NCBI RefSeq assembly: GCF_022760925.1
Contig: NZ_JAKTNT010000001.1
Location: 168,644 to 232,643, forward strand
Source: Thermus hydrothermalis
GTDB lineage: Bacteria; Deinococcota; Deinococci; Deinococcales; Thermaceae
Reading direction: 5' to 3'
Length of the DNA: 64,000 bases
Made by a program: the position numbers and the translations under genes. Below are positions 42,956 through 51,826 of the stretch, in pieces (the stretch's first letter is position 1; each line of letters starts with the position of its first letter). The notes below the pieces were generated by a model that did no database searches, was not told the DNA's origin, and saw only the letters and a program-made list of their open reading frames with translations.

Positions 42956-44808
42956 CCCCCCACGTGGACCACGGGCCGCCGCCGGGGGTCGGCCTCCACC
43001 CGGCGCAGGATCTCGTGGGTGAGGGTGGGTACGTCCCCTTCCCCGAAGAGGAGGAAGTCCAGGGCGGCCTGCCAGGGTCCTTCATCGGACCACTCAAAGT
43101 AGATGTGGGGGCGCTTTCCCGTCCGCTCCCGCAGGTAAAGGAGGAAGGCGGCCAGGGTGTTGGGGGCGGCGGTACCCAGGATGCGGAAGACCTTGGCGTC
43201 CCGGTGGTCTACCCCCCAGACCTGGGCCACGGTGCTGAACTCGGAGGGATCCTGCACATAGACCTCCACGAAGACGATGGGGTCGTGGGCGGGGATGTGG
43301 GTGGCCTCGCGGATGCGGCGCTCCTTGTCCCAGTAAACGGACCTCCCACCCCGCTCGGGCCGGTGGGCCACCAGGCGGAGGGGGGCCTCCTGCTCTTTCA
43401 GGTGGGCCACCATCCGCTCCGCCATCTCGTCCAGCTGGAAGGCTTCTACCCGGAGTTCAAAGGAGCGCAAGGTGCGGGAGAGGAAGGAGAGGAAAAGCGT
43501 TGCGGCGATGAAGAAGGAGGCGATGCGCACCCCGTCGGGCCGCTCCACCACGTTGGCCACCAGAACGTAGGCGAAGACGGGGAGGAGGGTCTGGAAGTAG
43601 CGGGCTTCCTTGCGTTTCTCCCTTTGGGCGGAAAGGGCCACGCCCAAGGCGGCGGAGCTCATCACCACCAGGACCCCGGTGGCGTAGGCCGCCGCCTGGG
43701 CCTCCACCTGGGCACGGAAGAGGAGGGTGATGCCGAAGGCCACGCCGGTGAAGAAGAGCACCAGGATGCGGTGCTGTCGGGCCCACTCCGGGGCCATGCC
43801 GAACCGGGGAAGGTAGCGGGGCACGAGGGTAAGGAGGCCCGCCATGGCGCTGGCCCCAGCGAACCAGAGGATCACGATGGAGAATAGGTCGTAAAGGCTG
43901 CCAAACCCCTCCCCCAGGTAGCGGTGGGCCAGGAAGCTGATGGCCCTACCGGAAACCTCCTCGCTTTGCCAGAGCTCGGGGGGAATAAGGAGGGCGGTGG
44001 CGAAGCCCGCTGCCACCAGGAAGGAGGCCATCACGGTGGCGGCCGCCAAGAGGAGGCGCTGGCCCCCCCGGATCCGGCCCCAAGGCCTTTCCGGGGTGTC
44101 CTGGGGTCCCCCCCGGATGAGGGGCATCACCGCCACGCCGGTTTCATAGCCGGAAAGGCCCAAAGCCAGCTTGGGAAAGGCGAGGGTGGTGGCGAGGATA
44201 AGGCCTAAGGGATCGGCGTGGGCGCGGAGGAGCCCTTGCCACCATTGGGCCAGGTGCTCGGGACCCACGTGGCTGAGGGCCACCCCCAGGGTGATGGCGT
44301 TCAGGGCTAGGTAGCCCAAGGTGATGGGCACGGCGAGGCCGATGGCCTCCCGGAAGCCCAGGTAGAAGACGAAGCCCAAGAGGGCGATGAGGAGGAGGGT
44401 GAGGCTCACCTGGCTCCCCTGGAGCCAGGCGGGGGCCACGGGGTTGCCGATGAGGTGGACGGCGGCGTCGGCGGCGGAGAGGGTGATGGTGATGACGAAG
44501 TCCGTGGCCATAAAGCCCAGGACCACCAGGACCAAGACCTTGCCCCGCCACCCGGGGAGGAGCCGGGTGAGGAGGCCCACGGACCCCTCCCCGTGGGGGC
44601 TCTCCTCCGCCAGGCGGCGGTACACCGGAAAGACCCCCAGGAGGGCGAAAAGGCCCAAGGCGATGTTGGCGAGGGGGGAGAGGAACCCCGCCGCCAGGAG
44701 GGCGATGCCGGGCTGGTAGCCCAGGGAGGAGAAGAGGTCCACCCCGGTGAGGCAGAGCACCTGCCACCAGGGGTAGCGGCCTTCGTCCGTGTGTCCTTGG
44801 AGCTTCAT
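42952..44808 (-). CDS. APC-superfamily permease with soluble C-terminal domain
   Basis: 618 aa. About 12 membrane helices in the first 420 residues. The start (WWQVLCLTGVDLFSSLGYQPGIALLAAGFLSPLANIALGLFALLGVFPVYRRLAEESPHGEGS) matches amino acid/polyamine/K+ type APC carriers. The last 190 residues are soluble and contain FELRVEAFQLDEMAERMVAHLKEQ and YIPAHD-like segments, reminiscent of a regulatory domain. Substrate unknown. Its start overlaps the stop of the transglutaminase-like gene by four bases, so both are co-transcribed. Confidence 0.75.
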   Translation of the reverse strand: MKLQGHTDEGRYPWWQVLCLTGVDLFSSLGYQPGIALLAAGFLSPLANIALGLFALLGVFPVYRRLAEESPHGEGSVGLLTRLLPGWRGKVLVLVVLGFMATDFVITITLSAADAAVHLIGNPVAPAWLQGSQVSLTLLLIALLGFVFYLGFREAIGLAVPITLGYLALNAITLGVALSHVGPEHLAQWWQGLLRAHADPLGLILATTLAFPKLALGLSGYETGVAVMPLIRGGPQDTPERPWGRIRGGQRLLLAAATVMASFLVAAGFATALLIPPELWQSEEVSGRAISFLAHRYLGEGFGSLYDLFSIVILWFAGASAMAGLLTLVPRYLPRFGMAPEWARQHRILVLFFTGVAFGITLLFRAQVEAQAAAYATGVLVVMSSAALGVALSAQREKRKEARYFQTLLPVFAYVLVANVVERPDGVRIASFFIAATLFLSFLSRTLRSFELRVEAFQLDEMAERMVAHLKEQEAPLRLVAHRPERGGRSVYWDKERRIREATHIPAHDPIVFVEVYVQDPSEFSTVAQVWGVDHRDAKVFRILGTAAPNTLAAFLLYLRERTGKRPHIYFEWSDEGPWQAALDFLLFGEGDVPTLTHEILRRVEADPRRRPVVHVGG

Positions 44809-45722
44809 AAGCCCTCCAAAGCAGCCTCCACCCCTGGGGGCACGAAGCCCGCCACCTGGTAAAGGCCCCGGGCCCGTTCAAGGGCCGCCCTCGCCTCCCC
44901 AAGGCGCCCCTCCTTGCGCAACGTGAGGCCGAGGACGTATTGGGCCAAGGGGTTTCCCGGGGCCAGCGCCACGGCTTTGCGGAGCATGGCCTCGGAACGG
45001 GCCAGGCCCTTAGGGGTACTGGGCCCCCGGAACACCCCGCCCTTGGCCTGCTCGCCCCGGTAGTAAAAGAACTGGCTCCGGACGTAGGGGAATGGGAGGG
45101 GCGCCACCTGGTCTGGGGTAAGGGTGCCTTCCTTGGTCCGGTAGCTGAGGATGGCCCCGTCCGGGGCGTACTGGGGTTCGGCGAAGCGCAGGCCTCGAGG
45201 GGTGGCCACGAAGAGGCCCCGGTGCTTCGGGAACGGGGTGGGCTCGGAGGGGTCCACCAGGTAGTCCCGCCCTCCCAGGCGTAGGACCGCCACCGCATGG
45301 CCCAGGTTGCTTCGCTTCCCCTCGGGGTTCTCGTACACCATGTAGACCCCCGAGGCGAGCCCCATAGAGGAGAGCATCCCCTGCACCAGGACCGCCTGGA
45401 GCAGGCACTGCCTTTCCCCTTTGAGGGCGGCGTAGGCGAACTCGTAGCCCTCCTCGAGGCTGAAGCGGGGGAGGAGGCGCTTGATGACCCGGAAGGTCCA
45501 GGCGGCGGCTTCCAAGGGAGGGGCCTGGGCCTTACGATTGAGGGCGGTACGGAAATCCTCGTGGAAGGCGTGCCGGAAAGCTCCCTCCCACCAGGGGAGG
45601 AAAGGCGGGGCCCCCGCCACCTCCCGGTAGGAGTCCTCTACCAGGGTGGCGAAGGCAGGCGTATCCAGGGGGAAGGCCAAGGCGCTAGGGAGAAGGAGGA
45701 ACACCCAAAGGATGGGTATCAC
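44805..45722 (-). CDS. Secreted transglutaminase-like protein with TPR-like tail
   Basis: 305 aa with signal peptide (VIPILWVFLLLPSALA, GTG start). The middle has a transglutaminase-like triad pattern: Cys in KGERQCLLQAVLVQGMLSSMGLASGVYMV, His in SNLGHAVAVLRLGG and Asp in YLVDPSEP. The C-terminal 80 residues resemble tetratricopeptide repeats (SEAMLRKAVALAPGNPLAQYVLGLTLRKEGRLGEARAALERARGLY). Such proteins may act as proteases or structural enzymes outside the membrane. It lies first in a two-gene operon with the APC carrier. Confidence 0.6.
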   Translation of the reverse strand: MIPILWVFLLLPSALAFPLDTPAFATLVEDSYREVAGAPPFLPWWEGAFRHAFHEDFRTALNRKAQAPPLEAAAWTFRVIKRLLPRFSLEEGYEFAYAALKGERQCLLQAVLVQGMLSSMGLASGVYMVYENPEGKRSNLGHAVAVLRLGGRDYLVDPSEPTPFPKHRGLFVATPRGLRFAEPQYAPDGAILSYRTKEGTLTPDQVAPLPFPYVRSQFFYYRGEQAKGGVFRGPSTPKGLARSEAMLRKAVALAPGNPLAQYVLGLTLRKEGRLGEARAALERARGLYQVAGFVPPGVEAALEGL

Positions 45723-45730
45723 AGACAGAA

Positions 45731-45736
45731 ACTATA
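45731..45736 (-). promoter_or_regulatory. Consensus-like -10 box directly before GTG start
   Basis: TATAGT on the minus strand ends 8 bases before the GTG at 45722, so the transcript would begin nearly at the start codon. This suggests leaderless translation, which is common in Thermus. No good -35 box is seen. Confidence 0.4.
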
Positions 45737-45764
45737 CGCCTGGCAAGCGAGGGGTGGTGGCGGG

Positions 45765-47036
45765 CTAAAGTTCCGGCACCTCCTCCATCTGTTCGGGAAG
45801 GAAAAAGACCCTCGCCCGGTCGTCATAGCCGAGGAGCCCGGCGTACCGTCCCCACTCCCGCACCACGGCGAGGACCCTCCTGGCCTCGGGCTCGGGGAGG
45901 TGCTGGCGGAGCCGGGCCAAAACCCGCTCCTCGGGAACCTGCCGCCTTGCCAAGAGGGCCTGGTGGAGGCGGGCGAAGAGGGGTACCTGGCGCAGGAGGT
46001 GCTCGCCGAATAGGATCTTCCGCTCCTCGGGGGTGGCCGAGGCCCAGGCGGCCCCCGCCGGGGTGAGCTCGGCGTCTCCCCGCTCCGCTCGGGCGAAGCC
46101 CAAAAGTTCTAGGGCTTCCAGGAGGGGGAAGAGGTCGTCCACCTCGAGCCCCTCCTCCGCCGCCAGCACGGGCAGGTCCGCCCGCCCCCCGTGCCGGGCC
46201 AAGGCTTCCGCCAGGCTCGCCAGGGCCTCCACGGAGGCCGAGGGCAGGCGCACGATCTCCTCCTCTAGATGCCTTTCCACCTCCTCCCGCAGGGTGAGGG
46301 CCTGGTAGATCTCCTCCACCACCGCCCGGAAGCGGGGATGGTGGGGATCCCGGGGGTGGGCTAAGGGGATGGGGATTTCCCGGCCGATCCTTGCCGGGCT
46401 TCCCTGGAGGACCAAGGCCCGGTCCGCCAGGGCCACCGCCTCTTCAATGTTGTGGGTGACCAGGAGGATGGCCCGGGCGGAAAGCCGTCCCGCCTGCCAT
46501 AGGTCCAGAAGGTCCCCCCGTAGCCCCTCGGCGGTGAGGGGGTCCAGGGCGGAAAAGGCCTCGTCCAGGAGGAGGACCTTGGGCTCCACCACCAGGGCCC
46601 GGGCCAGGCCCACCCGTTGCTTCATCCCCCCGGAGAGCTCCTTGGGCAGGGCCTCCTCAAACCCCTGGAGGCCCACGAGGGCGAGGGCCTCCCGGGCGCG
46701 GCGTACCCGCTCCTCCTTAGGTACCCCGCGGGCCTCGGGGCCCAAGGCCACGTTCTCCAGGACCGAGAGCCAGGGGAAGAGGGCGAAGCTCTGGAAGACC
46801 GTGGCCATGCCCTCCACCGGACCCTCCACCCGCCTGCCCTGGAAGCGCACCTCCCCCCGGTCCGGGGGGATGAGCCCGGCCAGGATGCGGAGAAGGGTGC
46901 TCTTCCCCCCGCCCGACCGCCCCAACAGGGCCACGATCTCCCCCTCCCCCACGGCGAGGTTCACGCCTTCCAAAACGGGGAAAGGCCTCTCCCCCGCGCT
47001 AAAGGCCTTGCTCACGTCCTCCGCCTCCAAAAGCAT
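45765..47036 (-). CDS. ABC transporter ATPase with AAA-associated C-terminal domain
   Basis: 423 aa. The first 250 residues are a NitT/TauT-type ATPase: Walker A GRSGGGKST, Q-loop TVFQSFALFPWLSVLENV, signature LSGGMKQRVGLARALVVEP, Walker B LLLDEAFSALDPLT (Ala instead of Pro after Glu, a common variant) and LLVTHNIEEAVALADRALVL. The remaining 170 residues are the AAA-associated domain, a helical winged module (LFPLLEALELLGFARAERGDAELTPAGAAWASATPEERKILFGEHLL). It powers the duplicated permease encoded by the upstream gene. No binding protein gene accompanies the pair. Substrate presumably an anion. Confidence 0.85.
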   Translation of the reverse strand: MLLEAEDVSKAFSAGERPFPVLEGVNLAVGEGEIVALLGRSGGGKSTLLRILAGLIPPDRGEVRFQGRRVEGPVEGMATVFQSFALFPWLSVLENVALGPEARGVPKEERVRRAREALALVGLQGFEEALPKELSGGMKQRVGLARALVVEPKVLLLDEAFSALDPLTAEGLRGDLLDLWQAGRLSARAILLVTHNIEEAVALADRALVLQGSPARIGREIPIPLAHPRDPHHPRFRAVVEEIYQALTLREEVERHLEEEIVRLPSASVEALASLAEALARHGGRADLPVLAAEEGLEVDDLFPLLEALELLGFARAERGDAELTPAGAAWASATPEERKILFGEHLLRQVPLFARLHQALLARRQVPEERVLARLRQHLPEPEARRVLAVVREWGRYAGLLGYDDRARVFFLPEQMEEVPEL

Positions 47037-47045
47037 CCCAACCTC

Positions 47046-48719
47046 CTATAGGCGGTACCTCTCCTCCGCCAGGCGGTAAAGCCGCCGCCAGACGAGGCGG
47101 TTTAGGGCCACCACGTAGAGGCTCATCACGGCGATGCCGAGGAGGAGGTGGGGCCCTTGGCCCTCCGCCAGGGTCCAACGGGCGATGTAGCTTCCAAGGC
47201 CCGTGGCCTCGAGGGTCTTCCCATGCCACGTGACCACCTCGGCCACAATGGAGGCGTTCCACGTGCCCCCGCTCGCCGTGATGAGGCCCGTGACCAGGAA
47301 GGGGAAGCAGGCGGGGAGGAGGAGGCGCCGCCAGAGCGCCCAACCCCGCAGGCCAAACCCCCGCGCCGCCTCCTTCAGGTCCCCGGGAACCGCCATGCTC
47401 CCGGCCATGACGTTGAAGAGGATGTACCACTGGGTGCCCAGGGCCATGAGGAAGGCGGAGAAGACCTCGAGGGACAGGTGGAAGCGCAGGAGGAGGTAGG
47501 CGAAGAAGGGGTAGAGGAGGTTGGCGGGGAAGGCGGCCAAAAACTGCAACAGGGCCTGGACCCGCACGGCAAGCCGGGGCCTTTGGCCGAGGAGGATGCC
47601 CACGGGAACCCAGACCACGCTGGCGAGGAGCATAACCCCGAGCACCCGCAACAGGGTGAAAAACCCCAGGGCGAAGGCGTGGGCCACCTCGGCGAGGCTC
47701 AAGGGGCGGAGGGTGGCGAAGAGGGCCGCCAGGCCCCATAGGGCCAGCAGGGCCAGGGCGGCGTAGAGGGGCCAGGTGGGGAGGCGAAGGGGACGGGGGG
47801 GACGGAGGCGACGCTCGTAGCGGAGGAGGGCCTCCAGGGCCCAGTCCGCTCCCCTTTCCGCAAGGCCCCGCACGGTACGGGTGCGCCGCAAGAAGTCCAG
47901 CACCCAGCTCCTCGTCGGTTCCTGTCCGGCCCTTTCCTCGTACTTGAAGCGCTGGCTCCAGGCCACGAGGGGGCGGAAGAGGAGCTGGTCGTAGAGGACG
48001 ATTACGCAAAGCATGGCCAAGACGGCGAGGGCCAAGGCCTCGAGGTTGCCCTGGGCCAGGGCGGAGGCCATGTAGGACCCGATCCCGGGCAGGTCCACCT
48101 CCGTCTTACCCACGGCGATGGCCTCCGAGGCCACCACGAAAAACCAGCCCCCGGACATGGACATCATGGCGTTCCACACCAGCCCGGGAAGGGCGAAAGG
48201 GAGCTCCAACCGCCAAAACCGTTGCCAAGGGGTGAGGCGGAAAAGCCTGGCGGCCTCGTCCAGCTCACGCGGCACCGTCTTCAAGGCCTGGTAGAAGCTG
48301 AAGGCCATGTTCCAGGCTTGGGAGGTGAAGACGGCGAACACGGCCGCCAGCTCGTACCCCAGGGCCCGCCCCGGGAAAAGGCCGGCCAGGGTCCCCACGG
48401 ACGCTGCCAGGAAGCCTAGGATGGGCACCGACTGGAGAATGTCCAAAAGGGCCACCAGGAGGGGCTCGAGGCGGGTCTTGGCCGCCAGGGGTGCGTAGAG
48501 GAAGGTGAAGAAGGTAGAGAGGATGAGGGCGAGCCCCATGCGGAAGGCGGTGCGCAGAGCGTACCCCGGTAGGTGGATGGGGTCTAAGGCGATGGGCGTC
48601 GGGGCAAAGGGGCCCGCCGCTTCCTGGGAGGCCCTCAGGAAGAGGGCGAGGAGCCCCAGGGTGAGGCCCAGGGCCAAGAGGTCGTAGCGGTTGGGCCGCT
48701 CGCGCAGGATGGGTACCAT
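47046..48719 (-). CDS. Duplicated permease of anion-type ABC transporter (COG4986-like)
   Basis: 557 aa with two permease halves, each of about six membrane helices. The first has the loop LDEAARLFRLTPWQRFWRLELPFALPGLVWNAMMSMSGGWFFVV; the second has LKEAARGFGLRGWALWRRLLLPACFPFLVTGLITASGGTWNASIVAEVV. This duplicated NitT/TauT-like permease with an AAA-associated ATPase matches the anion-transport type without classic binding protein. An extended -10-like TAGAAT lies about 42 bases upstream on the minus strand. Substrate unknown. Confidence 0.85.
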   Translation of the reverse strand: MVPILRERPNRYDLLALGLTLGLLALFLRASQEAAGPFAPTPIALDPIHLPGYALRTAFRMGLALILSTFFTFLYAPLAAKTRLEPLLVALLDILQSVPILGFLAASVGTLAGLFPGRALGYELAAVFAVFTSQAWNMAFSFYQALKTVPRELDEAARLFRLTPWQRFWRLELPFALPGLVWNAMMSMSGGWFFVVASEAIAVGKTEVDLPGIGSYMASALAQGNLEALALAVLAMLCVIVLYDQLLFRPLVAWSQRFKYEERAGQEPTRSWVLDFLRRTRTVRGLAERGADWALEALLRYERRLRPPRPLRLPTWPLYAALALLALWGLAALFATLRPLSLAEVAHAFALGFFTLLRVLGVMLLASVVWVPVGILLGQRPRLAVRVQALLQFLAAFPANLLYPFFAYLLLRFHLSLEVFSAFLMALGTQWYILFNVMAGSMAVPGDLKEAARGFGLRGWALWRRLLLPACFPFLVTGLITASGGTWNASIVAEVVTWHGKTLEATGLGSYIARWTLAEGQGPHLLLGIAVMSLYVVALNRLVWRRLYRLAEERYRL

Positions 48720-48782
48720 GGCTGGATGTCCGGTTTGGCTGGACTACTGCCGCCCTGCGCATTCTACGCCGGCACGGCCTTC

Positions 48783-49064
48783 TCAGAGTAGCCCGAAGAG
48801 GCTCAGGAGGAGCACCGCCAGCACGAAGAGGGTGATGCCCACGAAGGACCAGTCCCCCTCTTCGGCGAAGAGGAGGGCGGAAAGGGCGACCCGGACCACG
48901 GGGGTGAGGACGAGAACGTAAAGCCCCGCACAGGCCAACCCCTCGGCGACCCGGGGAGCCATGCCTAGAATCCCCAAGTGCCCGAGCCCCCCCAGGGCCA
49001 GGAGCGTCGCCGCCAGGAGGACCCCGTAGCGGAGCACGAGGGCAAGGAGGTTCCTTTGCCTCAC
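48783..49064 (-). CDS. DUF1634 membrane protein
   Basis: 93 aa with three hydrophobic helices (LVLRYGVLLAATLLALGGLGHL, GLACAGLYVLVLTPVVRVALSALLF and WSFVGITLFVLAVLLLSLFGLL). DUF1634 proteins nearly always accompany TauE/SafE-type sulfite/anion exporters, and here the GTG start overlaps the stop of the TauE/SafE remnant. With its partner broken, this gene may itself be losing function. Confidence 0.75.
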   Translation of the reverse strand: MRQRNLLALVLRYGVLLAATLLALGGLGHLGILGMAPRVAEGLACAGLYVLVLTPVVRVALSALLFAEEGDWSFVGITLFVLAVLLLSLFGLL

Positions 49065-49530
49065 CCCTTACCCCCTTCTAGGATCATCTCCAAACCCAGG
49101 CCGGCGATGGCCAGGGCGAACACCCGCCTAAGCCGGGGCGTGGGGCTTGCCGGCAAGAGCCTAGCCCCCCAGAAGGCCCCTAGGAGCACCCCGAGGACCA
49201 CGGGGAGCGCCACCCCGGGGTCCACGTAGCCCCGGCGGAAGTACAGCCCTGCGCTGGCCGCCGCCGTGACCCCGATCATGAAGTTGGAGGTGGTGGTAGA
49301 AATCTTGTAGGGGAGGCCCATTACCCGATCCATGGCCAGGACTTGAGGGCCCCTGAGCCGATGCCCAAAAGGCCCGAAAGCGCCCCGGCGAGCCCCATGA
49401 GGAGGAAGCCCTGGGGCAGGTGGCGCACCCCGTAGGCCGTTTCGCCCCTTGGGCTGGGGTAGCTTCCAGGGAGCCGGAGCTTTAGGGCAAGGGGGTGGGA
49501 AGGAACGGTCCTGGTGCGCATCCGCCGCAC
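49061..49530 (-). pseudogene. TauE/SafE-type exporter, truncated and frameshifted
   Basis: The C-terminal half is found in two frames. One piece ends GFLLMGLAGALSGLLGIGSGALK and is followed by junk, while the other frame resumes AMDRVMGLPYKISTTTSNFMIGVTAAASAGLYF to the true end. One base is missing near 49340. The first 120 or so residues (first helices) are gone; upstream sequence turns directly into the start of the oppositely oriented PepSY gene. GGIGxGxxxxP-type motif GLLGIGSGALK is the second repeat of the family. Confidence 0.75.
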
Positions 49531-49559
49531 TCGTCCGAGCCCAAGCCGTCTACCCCAAA

Positions 49560-49991
49560 GTGCCCAAGAAGACAGAGGCAGCAGGTGTCAGCGCTTTGGC
49601 TCTCGGGTTCTTGGCCTTGGCCCAGGTGGCGTAGATGGGGGCGCAGGCGCCCAGCTACCAAGGCTCCATCCCTGTACAACAGGACTACGCCACCGAGGCG
49701 GAGGAGGCCTCCGCTTACCAGGCTCTGGCCAAGGTGACCGCCCAGGAGGCGGTGAAGGTGGCGCTGCAGGCCCTTTCCACCACGGCGGCCCCTGTGCGGG
49801 TGTCCTTGGGGAACGAGAACGGGTACCTGGTGTGGGAGGTGGTCCTGGCGGGCCGAGAGGTCAAGGTGGATGCGGGCACGGGCCAGGTTCTCCACCGGGA
49901 GGCCCTGGGCAAGGAGGAGGGGAAGTCCGCCGGGGAGCACGGGGAGGAGAGCCACGAGGGCGGCGAAGGGGAGGTAGAGGACGGGCCGTAG
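49560..49991 (+). pseudogene. PepSY-domain protein with in-frame TAG in the signal peptide
   Basis: From GTG 49560 the frame reads a signal peptide (MPKKTEAAGVSALALGFLALAQVA), is stopped by TAG at 49632-49634, and then continues in the same frame for 118 residues: PVQQDYATEAEEASAYQALAKVTAQEAVKVALQAL, followed by the PepSY pattern VSLGNENGYLVWEVVLAGREVKVDAGTGQVL. The last part is rich in Glu, Gly and His. Restarting at the ATG right after the TAG would give a protein without signal peptide. PepSY proteins are secreted or membrane-bound and may inhibit peptidases. Confidence 0.7.
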
Positions 49992-50046
49992 CCTACGGGT
50001 GAGGGGGTCGGGCAACCCACCCCCTTTTCCTCATCTTGGGGGACGT

Positions 50047-50529
50047 ATGCGCGAAACGCTTTTCGCTCTCGTGGTTCCTTGGGCCATCGCCATGGCACAA
50101 GCGTTGCCGACCTTAGGTTTTAGGGATACGGCGGGAAAAGCCCAGGCCTGGGCCCGGCTCGGCAACCCTCCAGAGGAGATCAGCCTATTCTGCTCCTAGG
50201 GGAAGCCCGTGTACAGCGTGGACCTGGCCAAGGGGCGGGCTCCCTTGCAAGTGTACGTGGATGGGGTTACGGGGAAGGTCTTAGGCTCCAAAAGCCTGAA
50301 GGAGCGGGCCTTGAGGGCCAAGGCTTGGCTACGGGAAAACCCAGGCATTCCCCTAAAGGAGGCCATCGCGCTAGCGCAACGGACCTTAGGCGCACAGGAG
50401 TTCCCGCAAGAGGTAGCCTTCCCGCGCCCCCAAGGAAGGCCGGTATTGCAGGTGGATTGCAGCCGGGAGCAGGTGCTCCTGGATGCGCGGACCAGGGCCT
50501 ACTTGGGTAAGTGGCCCACGGGTCGCTGA
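50047..50529 (+). pseudogene. Second PepSY-domain protein with in-frame TAG
   Basis: The gene starts at ATG 50047 with a signal peptide (MRETLFALVVPWAIAMAQA). A TAG at 50197-50199 breaks the frame after EEISLFCS; then it runs on to 50529 with VYSVDLAKGRAPLQVYVDGVTGKVLGSKSL and KEAIALAQRTLGAQEFPQEVAF, and a second PepSY ending PVLQVDCSREQVLLDARTRAYLG. Full-length it would be 160 aa with two PepSY units. A C-to-T change of a CAG codon is one way to make such a TAG. Weak terminator-like stem AAGGGG/CCCCTT at 50582-50596 follows. Confidence 0.7.
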
Positions 50530-50581
50530 GGCGCTTTCGGGAGCCCGTTGAGTAGGGGTATCCGGGGATATCGCCAGGACG

Positions 50582-50600
50582 AAGGGGCTTCCCCTTTGTC
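50582..50600 (+). terminator. Short stem-loop after PepSY pair
   Basis: AAGGGG and CCCCTT form a 6-bp stem around CTT, followed by TTGTCCC. It stands between the second PepSY gene and the PAP2 gene. A second imperfect dyad (CCTTTCCCTA / TAGGGAAGG, 50601-50624) follows and may be part of the next promoter. Confidence 0.35.
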
Positions 50601-50690
50601 CCTTTCCCTAAGCTATAGGGAAGGGAGTTGTCGCCCAATGGCAAGGAAGGGTGCCGAATGTTTCCAAGGCGTGGCTTAGAGAGGAGCGCA

Positions 50691-51323
50691 ATGCGACAGG
50701 CTGGAGCTCTCCTTTTGCTCTATGGAACCCTCTTCGGGGCGCTTTTACTTTTCGCCGAGCTGGCGGAGCACGTGTACCGGAAGGAGGGGTTCGGGTTTGA
50801 TGGGCCCATCCTGACCTGGTTCCACCAAATCCGCAGCCCTGTGGGTGACTGGGTGGCGCTCACGCTGACCGGGAGCGCCTCTTTGCCCCTAATGGTCCTC
50901 TGGGTGCTGGGACTTGGTCTTTGGGCAGCGCTCAGGAAACGCCCCTGGCTCCCCTTCTTGCTCCTCGTAGGGGGGACCGAGTTGCTGAACCTGGCCGGAA
51001 AGTTCCTCTTCGCCCGGCCACGTCCTCACCTCTTTCCGCAGATCACGCCCGAGTCCGACTTTAGCTTCCCTTCCGGCCACACCATGGCGAGCCTGGCCCT
51101 GGCCTTGGGCCTCTACTGGCTCTTGGAGGACGAGCCTGGGCGGGCCAGGAGGGTCTTGGCCTTGGCCTCCCTGTAGGCGGTGGCCGTGGCCCTTTCCCGG
51201 CTGTACCTCCAGGTGCATTACCCTTCCGACGTGCTGGCGGGCTGGGCCCTTACCCTGGCCTGGTTCGCCGCCCTGAGGCTCGTTTGGAGGTGGAGGGGTG
51301 CGTGTCCTCCTGGTAGAGGATGA
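50691..51323 (+). pseudogene. PAP2-family membrane phosphatase with in-frame TAG
   Basis: From ATG 50691 (good GAGGAG site) the frame encodes membrane helices, then the lipid phosphatase motifs KFLFARPRPHLF and FSFPSGHTMASLAL. A TAG at 51174-51176 interrupts, after which the same frame continues with the third motif [19 protein letters not shown] and ends at 51323. All three catalytic motifs are thus present, but the third, with its catalytic His, lies behind the stop. Without read-through the enzyme is dead. It overlaps the response regulator gene by 26 bases. Confidence 0.8.
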
Positions 51324-51500
51324 CCCTCGGGTAGGGGAGCCTGTCCAGGAGGCCCCCCAAGGGGAGGGCTACGCCGTGGACTGGGTGAGGACCGGGGAGG
51401 AGGCCTTGGGGTTGGTTTCCGCCTTCCCCTACGACCTGGCCATCCTGGACGTGATGCTTCCCGGCATGGACGGCTTTGCCCTCCCGCGAAGGCTCAGGGG
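51298..51500 (+). pseudogene. OmpR-type response regulator, truncated receiver
   Basis: GTG 51298 starts [66 protein letters not shown], with acidic pocket and phosphoacceptor Asp. Then the homology stops at about 51497 and merges with the DUF421 fragment of the opposite strand. The Lys region, DNA-binding domain and any kinase gene are lost. PepSY-PAP2-regulator order resembles a small operon linked to envelope stress. Confidence 0.75.
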
Positions 51501-51703
51501 GGATCGGGGCCGATCATGGCGTTTTGCACCACGTTGGAGAGGAGGAGCAGGGTGAGGAGGTCCAAAGGGGTCATCTGCCCCAGCACCTTTTTCCCACTCA
51601 GCCGGAGGAAAAGGAGAAGGGTTAGGTAGACCACCCCCACGCGGAGGAGGGTGAAGAGCACGGTAACGGGGTCGCCGAGGGCTTCCAGCCAGGGATTGCC
51701 CAT
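51494..51703 (-). pseudogene. DUF421 (YetF-like) membrane protein, N-terminal fragment
   Basis: 69 residues with DUF421 N-terminal features: FTLLRVGVVYLTLLLFLRLSGKKVLGQMTPLDLLTLLLLSNVVQNAMIGPD. At this point normal members continue with a second and third helix and a C-terminal YetF domain; here it is cut off just at the point where the response regulator fragment begins from the other side, a tail-to-tail deletion junction near 51495-51500. Confidence 0.75.
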
Positions 51704-51826
51704 ACACCCATGATGCGGCAGGGGGGCGGCAAAGCGGGTTTGGAAGGCCGGCTGGGGCCCCCAGGTGACCTTCCCCTTAGGGGGTGTGCCCAGGGGGCCC
51801 CGCCTTGGGGCGCCTTCCCGCCGGGG

